Shown: one piece after another, positions 1-7,376 of the stretch
How the letters are laid out: each line of letters starts with the position of its first letter
Numbering within the stretch: the first letter of the stretch is position 1
Assembly: GCA_023402355.1 (NCBI GenBank)
Contig: JAEXCG010000193.1
Span: 1-27,334 of the forward strand
DNA: 27,334 bases
Source of the DNA: Bacillota bacterium
GTDB lineage: Bacteria > Bacillota > Clostridia > Christensenellales > Aristaeellaceae
Reading direction: 5' to 3'
Made by a program: the position numbers and the translations under genes
Notes under the pieces: model-generated
Told to the model about the DNA's origin: nothing
The model's database searches: none
What the model saw: only the letters and a program-made list of their open reading frames with translations

Positions 1-834
1 GGATGGCTTTGAGCATCTTGGCCACCAGCTTCACCTTGGAGCGCGGGGTAACGGAGAACACATTGCGGTAGAAGTGAACGGTACAGCGCTGGTATTTAGC
101 CTCGGGAAACACTTCTCCCACCGCCTCTAGCATTCCCAGACGCTTGTCTCCAAAGATAAGTTTTACGCCGTTCAGGCCGCGGCCGCGGAGTCACTGAAAG
201 AAACTGACCCAACTTGCCTTGTCCTCTTTCATCCCCCCGGCAGCACCCAGAACCTCTCGGTATCCATCCTCATTGACGGCAATTGCAACTAAAATGGCCA
301 CGTTTTCGTACTCTCCACCCCAGTTTCAGCGCAGATAGATGCCATCCACATAGACGTACGGATATCGGCCGCCCTGCAGCGGGCGGTTACGCCATTCCTC
401 AATGTGTATATAGGCTTTCTTGTTCAGTTCGCTGGTGGTAGAGGGGGATACCTTGCTGCCCCACAGGGCTTCCGTAATGTCCTCCACACGGCGTACGGAG
501 ACACCGGCCAGGTACATCTCAATAAGTGCTTCCTCGACGCTGCTCTCATCTCACGACGACGGAACCGTTCAATGATAGCCGTCTCGAACAAGATCCCTTT
601 GAGGCGCGGCACCTTGAGCGTGACATCCCCCGAGGTGGTGGTGAGGTTTCGGCTGTAGTGGCCGTTGCGGTGCCCCTGGCGATCCTCGCTACGCTCGTAT
701 CGGGCCGCCTGCGTCAGCTTCTCCGCCTCGGCCTCCAGCAGCTTATTCAGGGTTTCTTCCACGCTGCCGCGGACCAATTCCTTGATCTGCCTCTTGATTA
801 CTTCCTCGTTCAGCTGTACAATCTTTTTAGGCAT
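1..834 (-). pseudogene. IS256-family (mutator-type) transposase, decayed and cut by the window edge
   Basis: The reading frame starts at the ATG at 834 (MPKKIVQLNEEVI) and matches the N-terminal two thirds of IS256-family DDE transposases, including the stretches LTTTSGDVTLKVPRLKG, MYLAGVSVRRVEDITEALWG and GGRYPYVYVDGIYLR. It is broken three times. An extra five bases (CTCAT on the plus strand) near 544-552 shift the frame. An in-frame TGA at about 325 follows DGIYLR where the family has Arg. A second TGA near 192 follows SFFQ where Trp is expected. Downstream of each stop the family sequence continues in frame, for example GDKRLGMLEAVGEVFPEAKYQRC. The 3' end lies outside the window, so neither the right end of the element nor a target duplication can be seen. 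This is a dead insertion sequence remnant in an AT-richer accessory stretch. Confidence 0.9.
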
Positions 835-951
835 GGTTTGCTTTCTCTTTTCAGAATAGTGGTGTTGCAACTTCATTCTACCAGAGATCCACAAACCATG
901 TCTCTCTTTTTTATCCCTTTTTCAATTTGCGCAATTTATCTTACCTTATCA

Positions 952-990
952 AAAAGGCAGTACCTACAGCTGATAACTACAGGTACTGCC
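952..990 (-). terminator. Rho-independent terminator after the DUF6061-like gene
   Basis: A perfect 10-bp inverted repeat, GGCAGTACCT at 956-965 and AGGTACTGCC at 981-990, encloses a 15-nt loop. On the minus strand it is followed by TTTTTG. It sits about 20 nt beyond the stop codon of the small gene at 1011-1298. The rest of 835-951 shows no gene; it is probably the upstream end of the IS256 remnant. Confidence 0.8.
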
Positions 991-1010
991 ACATTTGATG
1001 GGGTGAGAAA

Positions 1011-1298
1011 TCAGTCATTACTGATCCGCTTATACGTCGTAACGCTCCTTAGGTATTCCTTTGTTGTCCCACGCAGAACCAGTTCTGCGTATGCTCTAGG
1101 GTCATTGTAGATCAGATAATCCAGCTCCGACCGTTCATACATGCTATCAGCCACCTCATTCTCCACTGTCGTACAGTCGATCGCTACGGTCACGCCATCG
1201 TCCGGCATCTGAATCTCCACGCACCCTGTATCCATGTTGAACTCACAAGTGACATTTGCTTTCATGTGGAAGCCCTGCCTTTTTTCATGTTCGTTCAT
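1011..1298 (-). CDS. Small DUF6061-like protein of unknown function
   Basis: The product is 95 residues, or 84 if it starts at the internal Met codon at 1265 (MKANVTCEF). Its core, CEFNMDTGCVEIQMPDDG followed by CTTVENEVADSMYERSELDY and LIYNDPRAYAELVL, looks like the small clostridial proteins I recall as DUF6061; this comes from memory, not a search. There is no signal peptide and no membrane segment, so it should be cytosolic. Neither start has a strong ribosome binding site: GTTGAGATAG precedes 1298, and AAAAGGCAGGG precedes 1265 at better spacing. The gene stands alone, with its own terminator at 952-990. Its function is unknown. Confidence 0.65.
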   Translation of the reverse strand: MNEHEKRQGFHMKANVTCEFNMDTGCVEIQMPDDGVTVAIDCTTVENEVADSMYERSELDYLIYNDPRAYAELVLRGTTKEYLRSVTTYKRISND

Positions 1299-1410
1299 CT
1301 ATCTCAACGTATTGTGCCTTACTTTTTCTTCTTCGGTCCTCTCGGCTTTGAGCTTGCCCTTTTGCGAACCCCGTTCCGAAAAAACTCGTCCTCGGTATTT
1401 CCGAATACAA

Positions 1411-1464
1411 CAAATAATCCGAACCCGTCTCCTATTTGAAGGATGACCGGGTTCGGATTATATT
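1411..1464 (-). terminator. Long hairpin, probable terminator of the HEPN gene
   Basis: A perfect 14-bp inverted repeat pairs 1414-1427 with 1448-1461. TCCT and AGGA inside the loop extend it to nearly 20 bp. On the minus strand the stem ends in ATTATTTGTTG, a modest U-rich tail, about 150 nt beyond the HEPN stop codon at 1610. The 1299-1609 gap holds this hairpin and a tRNA-end-like 9-mer at 1467-1475; I see no gene in it. Confidence 0.6.
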
Positions 1465-1609
1465 GGTTTGGTGCGAGTGGTGATATAGGATTTATTCAAA
1501 AAAGCCAATAGAATCAAGGGTTCGTGGGTAGTCGAGAAGCGGTATTTACATAAACACGATTATAAATATGATTGAACAGGACAGTTACTAAGTATGTCGA
1601 TTTAAATCG

Positions 1610-2203
1610 TTAGGCATTGATTTGACGCAACCAATCGCGAATATTTATACCCACGCGAATAATATCTAGTTCATCAAGCACTCCACTATGCATAATTACA
1701 TTTCTGGATTTTTCAATAGCATCGAAGATTGTTTTTACCCACTCCTGTGCATTAGGGAAACCAAAAAACGGTTCAAAGCATGGCCAATTGCCTTGAGAAC
1801 ATATTATTTTAGGCAAATCGCCAAATTCCAAGTATGACATCATTGCATCTCCTCGATGAACATGCCATTTCACTTTTGTTTCCAAATTTTTTCTTGACTG
1901 TGCTTTTTCACGTATACTGTTTTGTATGCCTTTCCCCCACCATTCGGTACCATATGCTCCTACTAATGTCATGTAAACAAACTCTCTGCTTGCATTTTCA
2001 AAAGCGGTGATAGTTGCGAAAACAGTGATCATTGTTTTTGATTGCTCAACATATTTAGTATCAATCTCATCAAAATGCAATTTTCTTGCCAAATCCTCTG
2101 AAAAAAAGGCTTCTTCTGTTAAATATTTTTTTCGCCCCGCCTTATCCAAAGCTTCTTCTGCTAGTAACCCACGAAAAGCAAACGAATACAAATCGGTACT
2201 CAT
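1610..2203 (-). CDS. HEPN-fold protein with RX4H motif (Swt1-like), possible RNase
   Basis: The product is 197 residues, all-alpha in appearance, with no signal peptide. Near the C-terminus R167-N-V-I-M-H172 is an RX4H motif, the catalytic signature of HEPN ribonucleases, followed by SGVLDELDIIRVGINIRDWL, a helix typical of HEPN domains of the Swt1 type. HEPN proteins often act in toxin-antitoxin and abortive-infection systems, but some are non-catalytic, so RNase activity here is inference. The ATG at 2203 follows AGGTGACCTAA. The gene begins only 9 nt after the stop of the DUF5343 gene upstream, so the two are almost certainly cotranscribed. Base composition is clearly AT-richer than the housekeeping genes in this window, which suggests transfer. 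No partner toxin or antitoxin of a known family is recognisable beyond the DUF5343 gene. Confidence 0.65.
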   Translation of the reverse strand: MSTDLYSFAFRGLLAEEALDKAGRKKYLTEEAFFSEDLARKLHFDEIDTKYVEQSKTMITVFATITAFENASREFVYMTLVGAYGTEWWGKGIQNSIREKAQSRKNLETKVKWHVHRGDAMMSYLEFGDLPKIICSQGNWPCFEPFFGFPNAQEWVKTIFDAIEKSRNVIMHSGVLDELDIIRVGINIRDWLRQINA

Positions 2204-2212
2204 TTAGGTCAC

Positions 2213-2845
2213 CTACTTTAGAGGAAGATGTTTTGCCAAACTAGCAAAAAGAGCATCATATACAGCTTGATCACGAGTGGCTGGGAGGTGGATATGTATA
2301 TCGTAGTTCAAATCAAACCCTTTCAATTTCATTTCACCTTTAGGCTCTGACTTTACGCTTGGGGGATCCACTTGTTCCCCATCTGGCATGGGGGGCTCTT
2401 TTGAAATTGATGTAGGTGTATTCCAATCAGCATAAGCACAGAGATTCAAGAATGTGCTTGCCATATGACCTAATGTTGCATTTTCCTTTGAGCCACTCGT
2501 TAGCGTCTTAAATTTCCCGATGATTTCCTCCTTTGAGAGAGTATTCGCATTAATATTTAGTGCAAATAAGTCTGCATAAGCTTCTCTTATACCCGCGGCA
2601 ACCATCTGCTTTGCACAGCTTTGGTCAAGAAACTTGAAATATCTATCTGTTGGGGTGCCTGAATCATCAAGAAAACCAATCGATTTTAGTACATTAACAA
2701 ACTGTCTATCATTTGAACTTTTGTATCCCAGATCTTCCATAAATTTAACCGTAAACTTATCTGGCGCTTTTGCTGTCAGTAGAGTGTCAAAATATTGTGG
2801 AATTTTTGTAAAACTTCCGGTCATATAACTTGTTGGCAATGCCAC
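2213..2845 (-). CDS. DUF5343 domain protein
   Basis: The product is 210 residues starting at a GTG codon at 2845 (ALPTSYMTGSFTKIPQYFD). This start is chosen because AAGGAGG lies 9 nt before it; the longer reading to 2890 would place the ribosome binding site inside the gene. The N-terminal 130 residues match what I know as DUF5343: KFTVKFMEDLGYKSSNDRQF, then VLKSIGFLDDSGTPTDRYFKFLDQ, a winged-helix-like region. A proline-rich linker leads to a C-terminal segment, IHIHLPATRDQAVYDALFAS, that often ends such proteins. The function is unknown; the family turns up in accessory regions. It is the first gene of a unit with the HEPN gene. A TATAAT-type -10 lies at 2907-2912 (minus strand) without a convincing -35. 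The rest of 2846-3033 appears empty. Confidence 0.7.
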   Translation of the reverse strand: MALPTSYMTGSFTKIPQYFDTLLTAKAPDKFTVKFMEDLGYKSSNDRQFVNVLKSIGFLDDSGTPTDRYFKFLDQSCAKQMVAAGIREAYADLFALNINANTLSKEEIIGKFKTLTSGSKENATLGHMASTFLNLCAYADWNTPTSISKEPPMPDGEQVDPPSVKSEPKGEMKLKGFDLNYDIHIHLPATRDQAVYDALFASLAKHLPLK

Positions 2846-3033
2846 CTTGCATGTCCTCCTTTTTATTATGATAAGAAATACCAAACGCAAATGACGACTT
2901 TAATTAATTATAACGCTGTTTACATGAAAAAGCTACCAGGATTTACTTGTTGTGACTACATGATGTGATTAAAACTGAGTCATATCGCAAGTGGTCTTAT
3001 AGCATTAACCATCAAATGAGGTAGCAAATATAG

Positions 3034-3072
3034 GAAAAAGAAATCAGAGTCGTCAAATACGACGACTCTGAT
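3034..3072 (-). terminator. Terminator of the tRNA operon
   Basis: A perfect 12-bp stem, ATCAGAGTCGTC at 3043-3054 with GACGACTCTGAT at 3061-3072, encloses a 6-nt loop. On the minus strand it is followed by TTCTTTTTCC. It begins 3 nt after the encoded CCA of tRNA-Leu, the last gene of the operon. Confidence 0.9.
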
Positions 3073-3074
3073 TT

Positions 3075-3161
3075 TGGTGCGGGAAACAGGACTTGAACCT
3101 GCATGAAATTGCTTTCACTAGAACCTGAATCTAGCGCGTCTGCCAATTCCGCCATTCCCGC
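3075..3161 (-). tRNA. tRNA-Leu (anticodon CAG)
   Basis: It has a class II cloverleaf of 87 nt including an encoded CCA. The acceptor stem is GCGGGAA/TTCCCGC, the anticodon stem CTAGA/TCTAG, the loop TTCAGGT with anticodon CAG, and there is a long variable arm. It is the last gene of the tRNA operon. Its 3' end lies beside the low-GC accessory segment and shares a 9-nt repeat with position 1467. Confidence 0.95.
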
Positions 3162-3165
3162 AAGA

Positions 3166-3250
<85 letters not shown>

Positions 3251-3259
3251 ATATAAAGT

Positions 3260-3335
3260 TGGAGCCGGTGAAGGGACTTGAACCCGCAACCTACTGATTA
3301 CAAATCAGTTGCTCTGCCAATTGAGCTACACCGGC
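3260..3335 (-). tRNA. tRNA-Thr (anticodon TGT)
   Basis: It has a 76-nt cloverleaf with encoded CCA. The acceptor stem is GCCGGTG/CACCGGC with discriminator U. The anticodon loop TTTGTAA lies between CTGAT and ATCAG. Confidence 0.95.
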
Positions 3336-3381
3336 ATTGCTTGCTCAACCGAGACGGTTGCGGCCCTTACAAGGAAAAAGG

Positions 3382-3458
3382 TGGCGACGCGGAAGGGGCT
3401 CGAACCCTCGACCTCCAGCGTGACAGGCTGGCATTCTAACCAACTGAACTACCGCGCC
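3382..3458 (-). tRNA. tRNA-Asp (anticodon GTC)
   Basis: It has a 77-nt cloverleaf with encoded CCA. The anticodon stem CCAGC/GCTGG encloses the loop CTGTCAC. The acceptor GGCGCGG pairs with CCGCGTC with one G-U pair, and the discriminator is G, as expected for Asp. Confidence 0.95.
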
Positions 3459-3464
3459 ACAATG

Positions 3465-3541
<77 letters not shown>

Positions 3542-3560
3542 ACATGGCACACCCATAAGA

Positions 3561-3635
3561 TGGTGACCCCGAGGGGACTCGAACCCCTGTTACCGCCGTG
3601 AAAGGGCGGTGTCTTAACCGCTTGACCACGGGGCC
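3561..3635 (-). tRNA. tRNA-Glu (anticodon TTC)
   Basis: It has a 75-nt cloverleaf with encoded CCA. The anticodon stem CCGCC/GGCGG encloses the loop CTTTCAC. The acceptor GGCCCCG pairs with CGGGGTC. Confidence 0.95.
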
Positions 3636-3654
3636 ACGATGCCTCTTGAGTAAA

Positions 3655-3731
3655 TGGTCGGGGTGAAGGGATTCGAACCCCCGGCCCCATGCTCCCAAAG
3701 CACGTGCGCTACCAAACTGCGCTACACCCCG
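3655..3731 (-). tRNA. tRNA-Pro (anticodon TGG)
   Basis: It has a 77-nt cloverleaf with encoded CCA. The anticodon loop TTTGGGA lies between CGTGC and GCATG. The acceptor is CGGGGTG/CACCCCG. It is the first gene of the seven-tRNA operon, about 20 nt from the predicted transcription start. Confidence 0.95.
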
Positions 3732-3759
3732 TCGAGCAATGTCTCAAGCAACGTAAATT

Positions 3760-3788
3760 ATTATACACGCTTCAGATGCACTTGTCAA
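3760..3788 (-). promoter_or_regulatory. Sigma-A promoter of the tRNA operon
   Basis: On the minus strand a full-consensus -35 TTGACA (3783-3788), a 17-nt spacer and a full-consensus -10 TATAAT (3760-3765) predict a start near 3753. Such strength fits stable RNA expression. Confidence 0.92.
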
Positions 3789-3862
3789 TCATTTTTTGAA
3801 ACTTTTTTGTCCTTTTTCGGCGAGCTGTGCGGCGGAGGCAAAAACCCGCCGCCGCGCAGCGG

Positions 3863-4300
3863 TCAGCAGCTTTCGTCCAGCAGCAAACCCTGCAGGGCGA
3901 GCAGGTACGACTTCCACCCAAACCCACAAATGACGCCCTTGCAGACGGGCGACAGATACGAATGATGCCGGAACTCCTCCCGCGCATGCACGTTGGAAAG
4001 GTGCACCTCGACGACGTTCAGCTTCGTCGCCGCAATCGCGTCGCGCAGCGCCACGCTCGTGTGTGTGTACGCCCCTGCGTTGAGGATGACGCCGTCTACA
4101 CGCCCCATGTGCGCGTGCAGGCAGTCCACCAGATCGCCTTCGTGGTTGGACTGATAAAACTCTAGCTGCGCGTCCAGCGCCTGCGCCTCGCGCTCGAGGC
4201 GGGTGTTGATCGTCTCCAGGGATACGTCACCGTAAATGCCGGGCTCCCGCACGCCCAGCAGGTTCAGGTTGGGGCCGTTCATCACCAGAATACGCCGCAC
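3863..4300 (-). CDS. aroQ: Type II 3-dehydroquinate dehydratase
   Basis: This enzyme converts 3-dehydroquinate to 3-dehydroshikimate, the third step of the shikimate pathway, in the cytosol as a dodecamer. The 145-residue length is normal for type II enzymes. The N-terminal ILVMNGPNLNLLGVREPGIYG carries the catalytic tyrosine (Y23). NHEGDLVD (52-59) and the VHLSNVHAREEFR segment with H100 complete the active site. The start is a GTG at 4300, preceded by AAGGAGG at good spacing. The gene sits apart from other aro genes, between the tRNA operon and a tandem repeat array. The rpsA terminator lies upstream, so it needs its own promoter, which I cannot place with confidence: a TATAAA-like box in repeat unit 1 near 4397-4405 is a weak candidate. 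A GC-rich hairpin followed by TTTTT just beyond the stop may terminate it. Confidence 0.95.
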   Translation of the reverse strand: MRRILVMNGPNLNLLGVREPGIYGDVSLETINTRLEREAQALDAQLEFYQSNHEGDLVDCLHAHMGRVDGVILNAGAYTHTSVALRDAIAATKLNVVEVHLSNVHAREEFRHHSYLSPVCKGVICGFGWKSYLLALQGLLLDESC

Positions 4301-4324
4301 GGGAATACCTCCTTAATACGCAAA

Positions 4325-4578
4325 GCGGGCGGTGCCCGCTTCCTCCTCTGAATATCCGCTTCCGCGCCTCGCGCCTTTTCACGCGGCCGCGGCTCACATT
4401 TATAATCGCCTGCTCAGCGGGCGGTGGCCCGCTTCCTCCTCCGAATATCCGTTACCGCGCCTCACGCCTTTTCACGCGGCCGCAGCTCATATTTGTAATT
4501 ACCTGCTCAGCGGGCGGTGCCCGCTTCCTCCTCCGATATCCGTTACCGCGCCTCACGCTTTCTCACGCGGCCGCGGCC
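4325..4578. repeat. Tandem repeat array, about 2.75 units of 92-93 bp
   Basis: Three head-to-tail units begin at 4325, 4417 and 4510, each opening with GCGGGCGGTG and running through TTCCTCCTC, ATATCCG, CGCGCCTC and CACGCGGCCGC. The third unit loses similarity after about 4578. Each unit starts with a hairpin, GCGGGC/GCCCGC. The loop is GGT in units 1 and 3 and GGTG in unit 2, so the stem is kept despite the length change. A weak plus-strand open frame runs through the array, but it only reflects the repeat and has no ribosome binding site. The array fills the gap between the rpsA terminator and aroQ. Confidence 0.88.
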
Positions 4579-4599
4579 TTCAAATCTTCCTATAGATTC

Positions 4600-4629
4600 A
4601 AAAAGGGGCTCTCCGCACGGGAAAGCCCC
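4600..4629 (-). terminator. Terminator of the hutP/cmk/plsC/ispH-rpsA operon
   Basis: On the minus strand GGGGCTttcc pairs with ggaGAGCCCC through one mismatch and a 5-nt loop, followed by TTTTTGAATC. It lies 12 nt after the rpsA stop. Confidence 0.88.
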
Positions 4630-4641
4630 AATATGTGTCTC

Positions 4642-6642
4642 TTACTCTGCGTCGTCTTCCTGCGCGGCCACAACCGCGTCGATGTCAACCGGCTGCGCCT
4701 CTTCAAAGCCCAGATCGGTGCCCGGAATCTCGTCGGAGTAGTTGAACGCTTCCTCTTCCAGCGCCTCGCGGATGGACAGGCTGATGCGCTTGGCCTCGCT
4801 GTCCACGCTGAGCACCTTCACGCGCACGATCTGGCCCACCTGAACGGCGTCCTCGACCTTCGCGATGCGGGTGAGCGCGCACTGGGAGATGTGCACCAGG
4901 CCGTCCAGGCCCGGCTCCAGCTCGACGAACGCGCCGAACGTGGTGATGCGCACGACCTTGCCCTCGACGATGGAGCCCACCGGGTACTTCTCACCGGCGA
5001 CATCCCACGGACGCGGCTGCAGCTGCTTGTAGCCAAGCTGAATGCGCTCGCGCTCCGGATCGAGGGAAAGAATGACCACGTCGATCTCCTGATTCGGCGT
5101 CACGACGTCGGAGGGATGCTTTACGCGGCCCCAGCTCAGGTCGGTGACGTGCACCAGACCGTCCACGCCGCCGATGTCGACGAACGCGCCGAAGTCGGTC
5201 AGGCGGCGGACGATGCCCTTGACGACGTCGCCCTCATGCAGCTTTTCCCAGACTTCCTTCTTCTTCGCGGCGGCTTCTTCCACCAGGTAGGCCTTGCGGG
5301 AGGCGACGATGCGCTTCTTCTGCTTGTCCACCTCGATGATCTTGAGCTGCATGGGCTTGCCCACGAACTCCTCGATCTTCTCGACGTAGCGCTGCGAAAG
5401 CTGCGAAGCGGGGATGAACGCACGAACGCTCATGACGTTTGCGATCAGGCCGCCCTTGACGGCCTCCTTGCCTACGCCCTCCACATACTCGCCAGCGTCG
5501 TACTTCTCCATCAGTGCGTCCCAGTTCTTGCGGTTCACGATGTTGCGCTGAGAGAGCACCACATTGCCTTCGCCGTCGTTTACCTTGACGACTTCGACCT
5601 CGATCTCATCGCCGATCTTGCACTCGTCGGGATTGATCATGTCGCTCTTCTTCATCAGTCCATCGGACTTGTAGCCGATGTTGACGCAAACCTCGTCGTC
5701 CGTGATCTGCACGATGGTGCCGGTAACTGTCTGGCCGGTGCGGATCTTGACCAGTGTCTTCTCGACATCAGCCATGAAATCGCTATCGGCCTGCTCGAGA
5801 ACCTGATCCTTTTCCATGTCGTTCATGCGGGTTACAACCTCCTTAAGTGACCATTCCGGCGTGGATGCGCCGGCGGTTATCCCTATATGATCTCGCGGGT
5901 TAAAATAACCCGGCGGGATATCGTCCCTGCTCTCCACCAGCAGCGATCTCTTGCAGTGCGCAAGGCAGGTTTCAAACAGCTTTCTGGTGTTGGAGCTGTT
6001 CCTTCCGCCTACCACGAGCATGACGTCGACCTGCTTGGAGAGGGCGGCGGCTTCCTGCTGGCGCAGCGCCGTCGCGCGGCAGATGGTGTCTTCCACGGTG
6101 AGTTCCTGAACGCGATCCCTGAGCGCCTGCGAAACCTCCGCGAAGCGGTCGGAGCGAATCGTCGTCTGCGCGACGACCAATGCGCGCGGAAGGAGAGGAA
6201 CTTTCTTGGCGTCCCCTGCGCGCTCCACGATGTACACATCCCCGTGCGCCCAGCCCGCGATGCCTACGACCTCCGGGTGATCCTCCTCGCCCACGATGAC
6301 GACGGGATCGCCGTTTTGGCTGTAGCGTTCGACCAGCTCGTGCACGCGCGCCACATGCGGGCAGGTCGCGTCCACCATGTTCAGCCCGCGCCTGCGGCAC
6401 TCGGCATAGACCTCGGGCCGTACGCCGTGCGAACGGATGATGACCGTGCCGCGCTCGATCTCATCCAGGGATTCGATCGGGTGGACGCCCATCTCGTCCA
6501 GGCGGCGAACCGCCTGCGGGTTGTGGATCAGCGGCCCCAGCGTATAGCAGGGCTTCCCCTCCTGCGCCAGCGCGAAGGCGGCCTCGACCGCCCGCTTCAC
6601 GCCGAAGCAAAACCCGGCGTGCTTACCAATCGTCAGCTGCAT
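4642..6642 (-). CDS. ispH-rpsA: IspH (HMBPP reductase) fused to ribosomal protein S1
   Basis: This is a single 666-residue frame. Residues 1 to about 280 are 4-hydroxy-3-methylbut-2-enyl diphosphate reductase, the last step of the MEP isoprenoid pathway. The three iron-sulfur cysteines are visible: C12 (GFCFGVKRAV), C94 (DATCPHV) and C188 (EDTICRAT). The substrate-binding GEEDHPEV is at 118-125 and TAGASTP at 256-262. Residues from about 300 to 645 hold four S1 RNA-binding domains, the last two being the best conserved (LTDFGAFVDIGGVDGLVHV and ITTFGAFVELEPGLDGLVHI). The C-terminus is acidic. This fusion is established in many Clostridia, so it is not a sequencing artefact. The ATG at 6642 follows GGGAGGACT. 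It is the last gene of the operon. The 95-nt gap to plsC contains a small hairpin (GCGAATA/TATTCGC) but no clear promoter. Confidence 0.97.
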   Translation of the reverse strand: MQLTIGKHAGFCFGVKRAVEAAFALAQEGKPCYTLGPLIHNPQAVRRLDEMGVHPIESLDEIERGTVIIRSHGVRPEVYAECRRRGLNMVDATCPHVARVHELVERYSQNGDPVVIVGEEDHPEVVGIAGWAHGDVYIVERAGDAKKVPLLPRALVVAQTTIRSDRFAEVSQALRDRVQELTVEDTICRATALRQQEAAALSKQVDVMLVVGGRNSSNTRKLFETCLAHCKRSLLVESRDDIPPGYFNPRDHIGITAGASTPEWSLKEVVTRMNDMEKDQVLEQADSDFMADVEKTLVKIRTGQTVTGTIVQITDDEVCVNIGYKSDGLMKKSDMINPDECKIGDEIEVEVVKVNDGEGNVVLSQRNIVNRKNWDALMEKYDAGEYVEGVGKEAVKGGLIANVMSVRAFIPASQLSQRYVEKIEEFVGKPMQLKIIEVDKQKKRIVASRKAYLVEEAAAKKKEVWEKLHEGDVVKGIVRRLTDFGAFVDIGGVDGLVHVTDLSWGRVKHPSDVVTPNQEIDVVILSLDPERERIQLGYKQLQPRPWDVAGEKYPVGSIVEGKVVRITTFGAFVELEPGLDGLVHISQCALTRIAKVEDAVQVGQIVRVKVLSVDSEAKRISLSIREALEEEAFNYSDEIPGTDLGFEEAQPVDIDAVVAAQEDDAE

Positions 6643-6737
6643 AGTCCTCCCATCGCTCCGCCATCCTCTACTCAGAGCGAATACCGTTAATTATTCGCGA
6701 TTCCCCTTGTTTTTCCTGCAAAAAAAGCAATTTTCCC

Positions 6738-7376
6738 TTAAAAATTTTCGCTCTGCGCGCGCAGCTGCGCAAAGGAGGCTTCCAGGCGGTGCGTAAACAT
6801 ATCGCAGGCGTCCCTGTCCACCCCATTTTGGCGCAGGTCGGCGAGCTCCACGGGCTTTCCGACCATGACGCGCATGCGGCGAAAGGGCCGGTACCTGCCC
6901 GCGATGTACACCGGGATCACCGGAACGCCGCTTCGCAGCGCCAAGACCGACGCGCCGGATAGCAGCGGCAGCATCTCGCCCGTCTTGCTGCGCGTGCCCT
7001 CCGGGAAGATGCCGAGGGTTTCGCCCTCCTTCAGCACCTTCATCGCCGTTCGCATGGCGCCCATGTCCATGTTGCCGCGGTCCACCGGGAACGCGTGCAC
7101 CTGCGTCCAGACCCAGGCCATGAACTTATTGCTGAACAGCTCTTTTTTGCCCATGAAGTGAATTTCGCGCCTCAGGTTGCACATGGCCAGCGTCAGCGCA
7201 TCGAGCATGCACACGTGGTTTGCCATGATGATGTAGTTGCCCTCCCGCGGGATGTTCTCCCGCCCATAAAACCGCATGAAGAACACCAGCTTGGCGAGTA
7301 CGACGTACAGCGCCATCACGAAGCTGTACAGGAACGTGTGGCGCGGCTTCTGCCTGGCCTGCGCATCGTTGCTCAT
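6738..7376 (-). CDS. plsC: 1-acyl-sn-glycerol-3-phosphate acyltransferase (PlsC family)
   Basis: This enzyme transfers an acyl chain to lysophosphatidate to make phosphatidate in membrane phospholipid synthesis. The 212-residue length is typical. The catalytic HX4D motif is H54-VCML-D59. The glycerol-phosphate binding FPEGTRS is at 124-130, and VPVIPVYIAGR forms the later block. A hydrophobic segment at about 16-34 should anchor it to the inner face of the membrane. The start codon overlaps the cmk stop as ATGA, so translation is coupled. AAGGGGG lies upstream within cmk. The cmk-plsC-ispH/rpsA order is common in Firmicutes. Confidence 0.93.
   Translation of the reverse strand: MSNDAQARQKPRHTFLYSFVMALYVVLAKLVFFMRFYGRENIPREGNYIIMANHVCMLDALTLAMCNLRREIHFMGKKELFSNKFMAWVWTQVHAFPVDRGNMDMGAMRTAMKVLKEGETLGIFPEGTRSKTGEMLPLLSGASVLALRSGVPVIPVYIAGRYRPFRRMRVMVGKPVELADLRQNGVDRDACDMFTHRLEASFAQLRAQSENF

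Noticed and set aside
526..1110. Plus-strand frame over the transposase start and its upstream region
   Set aside because: It is the antisense of the IS256 remnant and runs through the terminator at 952-990; there is no coding support.
4325..4578. CRISPR array
   Set aside because: The units are directly adjacent and near identical over their whole length, with no unique spacers.
4332..4595. Plus-strand frame with an internally repeated peptide
   Set aside because: It is a by-product of the 92-bp tandem DNA repeat; the frame shifts between units and there is no ribosome binding site.
4633..5850. Long plus-strand frame antisense to ispH-rpsA
   Set aside because: It mirrors the GC-rich codon bias of the real minus-strand gene and has no ribosome binding site or family similarity.
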